DNA from: Amphiura filiformis | Lineage: Eukaryota; Echinodermata; Ophiuroidea; Amphilepidida; Amphiuridae | NCBI RefSeq assembly: GCF_039555335.1 | Contig: NC_092642.1 | Location: 16,149,208 to 16,213,207, forward strand | DNA: 64,000 nucleotides | Direction of reading: 5' to 3' | In this document: piece by piece, positions 56,746-64,000 of the stretch | Layout: every line of letters starts with the position of its first letter | How positions within the stretch are numbered: the stretch's first letter is position 1 | Program-made: the position numbers and the translations under genes | The notes under the pieces: model-generated | Told to the model about the DNA's origin: nothing | Databases searched by the model: none | Seen by the model: the letters and a program-made list of their open reading frames with translations, nothing else

Positions 56746-57716
56746 TTCAATCAAATTAGTATACCTAATTACCTAATATTTACCGCCCGCCACTGGCTGC
56801 CCAATAATAGGCCTACTTTTAATACTGCCCTCTATTGTCTGTAGTTGGCAGTAAACATACAATGGCAGCCAGAGATCTCGCCGTATTTTCGCGATATCAC
56901 AGCTGTTTTGCTGTCAAAATTTTCACTCACAAAGCAGTATTACTGTGCATAATATTAATTATTGAAGTAAATTAGGCCATAATTTGGTATTTCAGGGGTT
57001 CAGTTGCTTCGAAAATGATGTGCATATATTGCAAGTTGAGGAAACTTTTTAGCCTAGTTTTATGAAACCTGGATATAGAAAACAACATGTGGGAATTTTT
57101 GTTGCGTACGACGGGACGCAATAACTCACTGCTTTTGCAATATTCATGCGTGAGATTCGGGTTTTGGTGGGTCCAGGATGCAAAAATGCAGCCTAGCGCG
57201 ACCCTTGCACCAGATATAGCTTTTACAAGCGTGAAAGTCTTACCATTTTAAAATATAAGGACGTTTTGTGCATAATTTTGACATTTTGTTACTAAAACAT
57301 CGATTTCTCATAGTTCACTTTTGACAATATTGCACGATTTTTGTGACAAGATAACTCGAAAAATATGCAAGCAAAAGGTAAACTTTTTGCACTATCGTTT
57401 AGAGTACGGTACAACAAAGCCTAGGGAAGGTTTTCTCATTTTGTCAAAATATTTGTTTTAAACAAAAATATACACCATTCTGTGACAAAATTGCTTTTTT
57501 CACATGTTTTTTTCAATATTTTGAAAAAAGAGACGAATTTAAAAAAAATAAAAAACCTTCCCTAAGTTCATGTCTCTTCTTTATGAAAAGCTAACTGAAT
57601 TTTTTTTACTCCAAACGGATTTTTTTCTAAGTTGTCACAAAAAAATTGGGGTAAAAAAGTGAATTTTTGTGATTTTTTCAAAACTCGAGATTTTTGAACA
57701 AATCTGACGTCACCAT

Positions 57717-58740
57717 CAGCCCTCGAATTAAGGATCTGAAGGGGCACGGCAACTTTTTTAGGGCAAGTTGATAATTGCCGTGGATTTTCACTGAAAAGGC
57801 AAGGCAGCACGGCAATTTGTAATATTTCAAAAGGGCATCAAGGCAACTGTTGAAAATTTGAGAAGGGCACCAAGGCAATTTTTCAAAAGCGAATAGATGC
57901 ATTACCGACCGTCAGCTGAATTTGACACCAAAGTAAAATTCAACTCTCAACTTAAACACTAAAACTAACCTGATTGCTTAAAAAACCTGCTTTAATTTAA
58001 GTTAAATTTTGCGATCCCTAGTTCTGAGCTGCAAAAGCTGCAAAACTGACTCGAAACAGCGATGAAACAGTTGTAACTTTGGTAATAATATTGATAAAAT
58101 TCGCCGGATAAAAACTATTTCGTGCAAAACATATCTAGAGATGGGCTCACATGTACAAGATAAGACGAGACCGGAAGGGTATCGCCATCGGTTTGCAATG
58201 GGAAGTCAATGTTTGATAATCGAGAGAACAATTGATTTGCCCAGCGCTCAGATTCTGTTCACGACACGAGGTCGAGGAGTCTTAGTTACTAACAGCGTTT
58301 CTGATTGGTCGATAGTACGTTGGAGGTATTTCTCTGACCAATCGAGAAAATGAAGTCAGAATGTCAGATTTCTAGCAACCAGATAATGTATAAAAGCCGA
58401 TGTGATTGGCTGAATATGTATGCTTACGTAGGGGTAAATTAATTCACAACAAACTATTGTGTATACTGTGATTGATAGCTGGGTTACGATGCTCAAAATA
58501 GCGATCGTGTTCAAGATTTTCGATTTAATTTTCCACAATTTTGCGGGGATTTAACCAGTACTTGTTAATGATTTTATAATGAAGGGACAGGGCTGGCCGG
58601 CTAGGGCACCCACGGCAACTTCATTTAGGGGCACGGCAAGTGACTGCCGTCGTAAAGGACATATTTTGAGGGCATTGCGGCAATGGGGGTGGGCACCCAC
58701 GGCAATATGCCGTCGGTGCCGTGGGTTAATTCGAGGGCTG
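57717..58740. mobile_element. hAT-type element with perfect target duplication
   Basis: CAGCCCTCGAATTAA and TTAATTCGAGGGCTG are the ends, with GTCACCAT duplicated exactly (57709-57716, 58741-58748). GGCACGGCAA and TTGCCGTG motifs cluster near both ends. 1024 bp, non-coding. Confidence 0.85.
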
Positions 58741-58959
58741 GTCACCATGGGATTCCTTGACTCATTTCCTTTCCAAAAATGTATAGTTTTATATACTTTT
58801 GACATACAATTCAGAAATAATGATGCTTGAAAAGGTCCATGTTCTCTCCCATTACACTGGCCTTAAAATCATTTGTTTTGAGATCACATCTGTAAAATCT
58901 GCATGAATTGAGATGTCAGAGCAGGTCAAAGTACTATTTTAGCCTATGTCTCTGTATCC

Positions 58960-60386
58960 AGTGCAGTGGCGTAGCAGCCGGTGGTGGGGAGGGGGGTAAT
59001 TTCCCCGGCAAAAATTGCCTATTTGGGCCCCCGCCCCCTAGTGCAAGGAAAAAGGAGGGAGAAAGAGGAAAAAAGAGAGGAGAGAGAGGGAGAGGAGGGG
59101 CAGAGAGATGGGGAATCCATACGATATGCAATACCATACGATTATTTGAAATAAGCCTGACATAAATTGTCTATTTGGGACCCTGCCCAGTGCCCCCCTC
59201 CCAAGTGCAAGGAAATATGGTGGATTTGGGCCCCCGCCCGCAGGGCATGAATTTTAAAAAACAGCAGGTGTGCTACAAATCGCACTCCTGGAAATAGTCA
59301 GGCGAGCTACAGGTGTGCTGTTAATTGCACTCGGTGAGGATTTTAGGTGTGCTATCATTTGCACTCGGTAAGAAGTTTAGGTGGGCTATTTGAATTATTG
59401 CACTTGATATTCAGATAAGAAGCATTGGTGTTGAATGTGGGACTACAATGTACAGAAAGACAGGGAAGGGAGAAAGAAAGAAAAAGAAAGAAAAAAAGAA
59501 AAGGAGAAAAAAGGAAGGAGAAAGAAAAGGAAAAAAGGAAAGAAAAAGGAAAGAAAAAAAACCAAGGGCCTAAATAAAACATAAATACACTGCTTAAATA
59601 CATAAAATTATTTATTATTTCATACATAATCATAAACCCCATAGCCCCTCCCCAACAATTACTATGCAAACCACGCCAGTAAAACATGTTTACTATATTC
59701 ACCCATTGCAAAAGTCACCAAATTAAGTACTACACAAAGTGCCACTTCACTCACTTTTTATGCAAGGCACCCTCCAATCTCATCTAACCAAACATTTTTA
59801 TGTACAAAAAACTACATTTATTCACCGTGTGCACAATTTAACTCACCGTTAAACTCTGTTAGTTAGATATTTGGAGAGTAGTTTCCGAAAAATCAGTTCG
59901 AAATCGCCACTTTCAAATTCACTAGAAAGTCGTCAAAATTTGCCGCGAACAAGTGCCAATCATGTGTGTTGGTACCATGCGCAATGGAGCTTCAGTTTTC
60001 ACTAGACTTGGAAACCCTACGGCATGGAAACACCGTGGTTATCAGCGAATCGCAAATTGCCCTTTTCATTGTTGACCTGCTTGTGAACTACGACCTGACA
60101 GTAAAACATGTGACTTTTTTTAATTACGTTATAGGAACATGGTCATCAGTACTATTTTCGTTACATATTTTATGCATGTGAAGAATATTACGGGGATGAA
60201 TTTGAAGGCTGCAACTTTGGAAACTCCTTCAGGTGACAAGGTGCGCTATAAATCGCACTTTTCGGTAAAGTGATTTACAGGTGGGCTCTATCGCTGCGAT
60301 CGCACTTTTCATGGCTTTTAAAATGCATGGCCTGCGCCCAGACAGGCTTGCCCTCCCCCTGGAAAAAATCCCAGCTACGCCGCTGC
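58960..60386. mobile_element. hAT-type element, CAGTGGCGTAGC ends
   Basis: GCAGTGGCGTAGC at the left and GCTACGCCGCTGC at the right; CTGTATCC is duplicated (58952-58959, 60387-60394) with three extra bases at the left edge. An inner pair (CAGGGCATGAATTTTAAAA near 59241 and its near-complement near 60336) suggests a second element nested within. It contains a purine tract at 59457-59572. Confidence 0.7.
59457..59572. repeat. Purine-rich (AAAG)n tract
   Basis: A low-complexity A/G stretch. The open frame on the complement (59355-59711) is an artefact. Confidence 0.85.
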
Positions 60387-61282
60387 CTGTATCCTACTAT
60401 CACTCAAACTAAGGAAACCTCTTCAAGAATTCACTCACCTTGCGATCCTACATCACAGTTGAAATAAACATTCAAGTTTCCAAAATCAACTTTGTCATTC
60501 CTCAAAACAACATTTGACATCATTAATAAAAAATTGAAACCCTACTATTACCCGTTATTGACAGATTTATGTCAAGCAAAAGAAAATTTCCAAACCGCTG
60601 TATCTAGCGAGTAGAACGCACGAGTTGACCAAAATGGAAGTTCTTAGTCGCCTCAGATTCACAAATATCACTATCACGCATGCGTATCATGATGTCAGTA
60701 TCAAGCTGCTCATTAAGTATTCATGAACCCGATCACATGGTCTCAATTGGCACATCGGAGTGGTTGGAATTGATGCGACGTGCTTGACCTTACAGGGGTC
60801 AGAGATATGCATATTCATGTTTTTCATGACATTCAATAGCTGCTGGCTAAACAGTGATGCGGATGAAATATTCATTCCCGGGACTGAACAATGCGACATT
60901 TTTGATGTTTGTACCGGGGATTTTCAGACACAGAGACTTTCTATAAATTCGTCCCAAGGTAACCAAAGGATTGGGGGATCGCATTTTTAACTATCACTAA
61001 ATGTTGACGCCCATTACTATCACTAAATTGACGCCAACTAAAAAGTAGACCATTTCGGGGACTGTAATTGGTATCCCATTTTGAATAGTGAGTGAGAAGT
61101 GACCAAATTGGCTGTCAGCACAAGTGTTGGGTCTTACTCAGAATACCACTGCACAATGATTGAAAAAAAATACTGCCCTCATACAGTCTGATTTAGTCAT
61201 CTAAGATGGCAAAAGAAAGATTGGCACACAAGTGATGGCTATTTTTGCTGTTATAGTTAAAATGCTCTCTCAAATAAGTATA
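60387..61282. other. No recognisable gene
   Basis: Unique-looking sequence, probably intron of the gene starting at 52532 or intergenic. Short open frames show no domain character. Confidence 0.35.
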
Positions 61283-61393
61283 ATTGTACAAATTATTAAT
61301 GATTTAAGCAAATTATACCATAATTCACCATTTTTTGGGGTTCAGTTATGCCCTCTCATATTAGTATTATTGTACAAATTATTAATGATTTAA
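61283..61393. repeat. Partial tandem duplication
   Basis: ATTGTACAAATTATTAATGA followed by TTAAGCAAATTATAC occurs at about 61283. The first part recurs at about 61372, where the copy is interrupted by the MITE at 61394 and resumes at 61746. Confidence 0.65.
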
Positions 61394-61741
61394 GGGGGTA
61401 CTATGTACACCCCTGCCCAATTTTGTGCCTATTTTTGCATTTTTCTCAAAAATATATAGCGTATTGGTGAAAAGTAAGATATGTATAGTGGCAAGGACTA
61501 CAACTACTGCACTGGAAATTTTATTTCAGTACAGACAACAGTTGTGGAGTTACAGTCAAAAATGAGGGAAAACCAATATTTGATCAACAAATCAATAACT
61601 ACTTGCCTTGAGTTGCTGAATTTTCAGTGCAGTAGTTCTAGTCCTTGCCCCTATAATATACATATCTTACTTACCACCAATGCGCAAAAATGAGAAAAAT
61701 GCAAAAATAGGCACAAAATTGGCCAGGGGTGTAGTACCCCC
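61394..61741. mobile_element. TTAA-target MITE, GGGGGTACTA ends
   Basis: GGGGGTACTATGTACACCCC at the left and the complement of GGGGGTACTACACCCC at the right, flanked by TTAA (61390-61393, 61742-61745). The arms exceed 60 bp (CAATTTTGTGCCTATTTTTG on both). Confidence 0.8.
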
Positions 61742-61760
61742 TTAACTAAGCAAATTATAC

Positions 61761-62864
61761 TGTGATGTGCCCTGAGTAATTTGATTTAATTTAATTATAA
61801 CTTTGTTTACAAACTGAAAGTATTTCATGAGATGGGAAACCCCCTTGTACGTGCAAGGTAATGGTGTGGAAAGTCGTTTTGGAATTCCCCCAAATTATTG
61901 TAAACAAAGTCAGAGCTATGTTTGGAACTTGGAAAGCCCCAGTTCATTATTGCACCATCAGGAAAACCCCCCAGGAAGTGATGTAATGTGAAAGGTGAAT
62001 GTGTATAATTAATATTGGGAAATCCCAAGATTGCAGCAATGTTGTGAAAATGTGATTGAAGTAATGGTTTATTAATAGATGATGGGATTTTTTGAATGAG
62101 TACTGATATAAAAAGCTGGAGGTTTTTGTTGGGACTTTACAGAATGCCATGGGAGATTGAGATATTCCACATGTGTGTGATGGTCTTCGTGCTTCAAAAA
62201 AGAAGTACATTTTAACCAGTTTATATAGCCAATAATTGAGCTAATTATAATACAGCAACGAAGAAGACAGCGAAAAAAAAAAAGTGCTCTTCCTCATCAA
62301 AGGATCAAAAGTTCATCTGACAAATTGCTGGAGTTTGCTGGGTTTGTGAAGGCCACGAATCTGTCAAAGAACAGCGGAGCTGTGTTAACGAAACCTGTTC
62401 CCTGGAAAAAGAGTGATTGGTGAAAGAAACACCATTTTTGGAGAAAGCAGCGCAAAGAGATATATTATGGAGAGAGCAGCGCAAGAAGATAAGCAACAGA
62501 AGAAAGCAGCATCATTTTCGTGTGAGGATTTCATACGCAAGGATATTTATAAACGCAAGAATACACTGGACTTCGTGGGACAAGTGAATAAGGATATACA
62601 ATGTAATACATCAGTCGTCCAGAACATTGCAAGAACTCTAGGATCACCAACAACAAGACAGCTGGTTAAGTACTGATATAGTAAAACTGTCATTGTGTGA
62701 TTTTATTGTATATGCGATATTGTTATTATATGTACCAATCATACTCCGCTTTCAATTAAAGACTTAGATTTTGTTAGCTTAAACAAACAGTGTATTTGTG
62801 TTGTGCATTCGTGTGAGTTCGGGAAAAGGTGATTTTGGCCTTGAGTCAAGTACGACTCGTAACA
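61761..62864 (+). repeat. 5' LTR of the second retroelement
   Basis: It ends in ...AACA five bases before the primer site. An open frame inside (62413-62676) has no recognisable domain. A possible polyadenylation signal (ATTAAA) is near 62755. Confidence 0.5.
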
Positions 62865-62869
62865 AAAAT

Positions 62870-62886
62870 TGGGGGCTCGTCCGGGA
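62870..62886 (+). promoter_or_regulatory. Primer-binding site, tRNA-Pro
   Basis: TGGGGGCTCGTCCGGGA is the complement of the animal tRNA-Pro 3' end, the same primer site used by murine leukaemia virus. Confidence 0.9.
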
Positions 62887-62944
62887 AATACACTGTAAAA
62901 AAGTTAACATTAATTTACTAAAGTCTTGAACGTGAAAGTACAGT

Positions 62945-64000
62945 ATGGCAGAGTTTAAAGCAGAAGAGTTTCTTGAAACTATAAATTGGGAGAAGTTTGA
63001 TGAGTTGAAGAAGCCTGATTTATTAGCATTTGCCAAACATTATAACTTGAAAGTAAAGCAAGCTACAAGAAAGCAAATAATCAAAAATGCATTGATTGAT
63101 GTTTTGGTCGGGAGGACATTTTGATGAATCCTATTTGGCAGAGAAACTTGACGTAGAAACTGAAATTGGTGGGGACTCAGCATTTAAATTGAAAGAGTTG
63201 GAAATTCAATTAGAACTAAGGAAAATGGAAATGGACCAAAAGAAAATAGAAATGGACCAAAAAGAAAAACTGGAAATGATCAAGTTAGAGAATGAAAATA
63301 AAGAAAAACGAGAAAGGCTAGACATTGAAAAACAAAAACTAGCTATGGAAGACAAAGCTCGCCAAGACAAGATGGCGCTTGAACACCAAAAGTTGGAACT
63401 TGAAGAACAAGAAAAACAAACAAAGCTGCAAATAGAAGCACATTTGAAAGAAAAAGAAATTGAGGAAAAGTACAAGTTTGAACAAGAGAAGTTGGCAAAG
63501 CTAGGTGACAAATACTCATCAAGTTTCTCCTCAAAGTCAGGGTTTGATGTTACAAAGTATGTAAAGCTTGTGCCTAAATTCAAAGAGAAAGAAGTTGACG
63601 AGTACTTTCAACATTTTGAAAAGGTAGCTACAAATTTGAAATGGCCTCCAGAGCATTGGACCCTACTGTTACAAAGTAGTTTTGTGGGGAAGGCCAGGAA
63701 ACTTACTCAGCTCTACCAATAGAGAAGTGTAATGATTATGAAGAAGTTAAACAGGCAGTCCTTAAGGCCTATGAACTGGTGCCTGAAGCATACAGACAAA
63801 AGTTCAGAGATTCAAGAAAGCAAGCAGATCAAACCCATGTAGAATTTGCTAGAGTAAAAGAACAAATGTTTGACAGATGGCTTGGGTCAAAAGAAGTCAA
63901 AGATGATTTCGCCAACTTAAGCAATTAGTTCTTATAGAAGAGTTCAAGAAATGTGTCCACGTTGACATTAAAACCCATTTGGATGAAAGCGCTAGCAAAA
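62945..64000 (+). pseudogene. Gag region with SCAN-like capsid domain, broken
   Basis: The start MAEFKAEEFLETINWEKFDE has the look of a small helical N-terminal domain common in Gypsy-type gags. A long Lys/Glu-rich helix follows (63200-63480), then a capsid-type segment (YVKLVPKFKEKEVDEYFQHF, then WTLLLQSSFVGKARKL) that resembles the SCAN/Gmr1-type capsid fold. The region is a fossil with a few breaks in the visible part. Confidence 0.65.

Larger units (their letters stand above)
55951..58862. mobile_element. TTAA-target element, 2.9 kb, containing a hAT copy
   Basis: GGCCAGAGTAATGGAAGA and CATTACACTGGCC are the ends, flanked by TTAA (55947-55950, 58863-58866). The interior includes a pyrimidine tract (56582-56745) and the hAT element at 57717-58740. 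No transposase is recognisable. Confidence 0.6.
61761..64000 (+). mobile_element. Second LTR retroelement (Gypsy-like), left part only
   Basis: An LTR-like region ends at 62864 (CGTAACA) just before a primer site. Its start at TGTGATGTG (61761) is inferred from the TG...CA rule, giving about 1.1 kb. Gag begins at 62945. The element runs off the window, so its right LTR and target duplication cannot be seen. The visible coding part is broken in a few places. Age cannot be judged from one LTR. Confidence 0.65.

Noticed and set aside
56512-56754. Lysine-rich open frame
   Set aside because: Composition artefact of the (TTTC)n tract on the other strand.
59355-59711. Phe/Leu-rich open frame that looks like a membrane protein
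   Set aside because: Product of the purine tract at 59457-59572 read on the complement, inside a hAT element.
62413-62676. 87-codon frame before the second retroelement's gag
   Set aside because: Falls inside the inferred LTR, upstream of the primer site, with no recognisable domain.

Overview
The window reads as nuclear DNA of a marine invertebrate, most likely a deuterostome (echinoderm or hemichordate rather than vertebrate). It is AT-rich and intron-containing. It carries a one-exon TRIM-type gene of the kind expanded in such animals and is packed with hairpin-like MITEs, hAT, TTAA-target and TA-target DNA elements, a Penelope-like element, an RTE-type LINE and two LTR retroelements. The word AGGCCTA is strikingly common. 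This placement is inference; I could not search databases.

Layout. 331-902: probable last exon of an unrecognised gene (+). 2.0-3.8 kb: a Harbinger-like element with a hAT MITE inside it, plus short repeats. 4.1-19.5 kb: a foldback (large inverted repeat) element split by a 12.7-kb LTR retroelement lying on the minus strand, with two unusually long (3.35 kb), nearly identical LTRs, a clear tRNA-Leu primer site, a long gag/integrase-like ORF and a small membrane-protein ORF. 20.2-21.2 kb: a dead Penelope-like element with its tail copied in inverse orientation. 21.5-26.8 kb: a TTAA MITE, then an RTE LINE split by a 2.45-kb element whose arms carry a tRNA-like pol III promoter. 26.9-32.4 kb: another LINE remnant, nested inverted-repeat elements and a degenerate minisatellite.

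33.4-35.5 kb: TRIM/NHL-like gene (+), one coding exon, intact. 41.9-50.2 kb: a seven-exon coiled-coil gene (-) that I assembled from splice signals; all exons join in phase into 511 residues beginning with a myristoylation-type MGxxxS motif. Its introns hold a SINE and several MITEs. 52.5 kb: the first coding exon of a second gene (+) starts divergently, 2.3 kb away. From 53 kb to 60.4 kb there is a stack of nested DNA transposons (hAT inside a TA element, hAT inside a TTAA element, a hAT element with subterminal repeats). 61.8-64.0 kb: the left end of a second LTR retroelement (+) with a tRNA-Pro primer site and gag.

There is no operon-like cooperation. The three host genes with visible starts (TRIM, coiled-coil, 52.5-kb gene) are separate units, and the rest is a dense archive of transposition in which insertion order can be read from target-site duplications. 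I see no CRISPR array, rRNA gene or intact tRNA gene.
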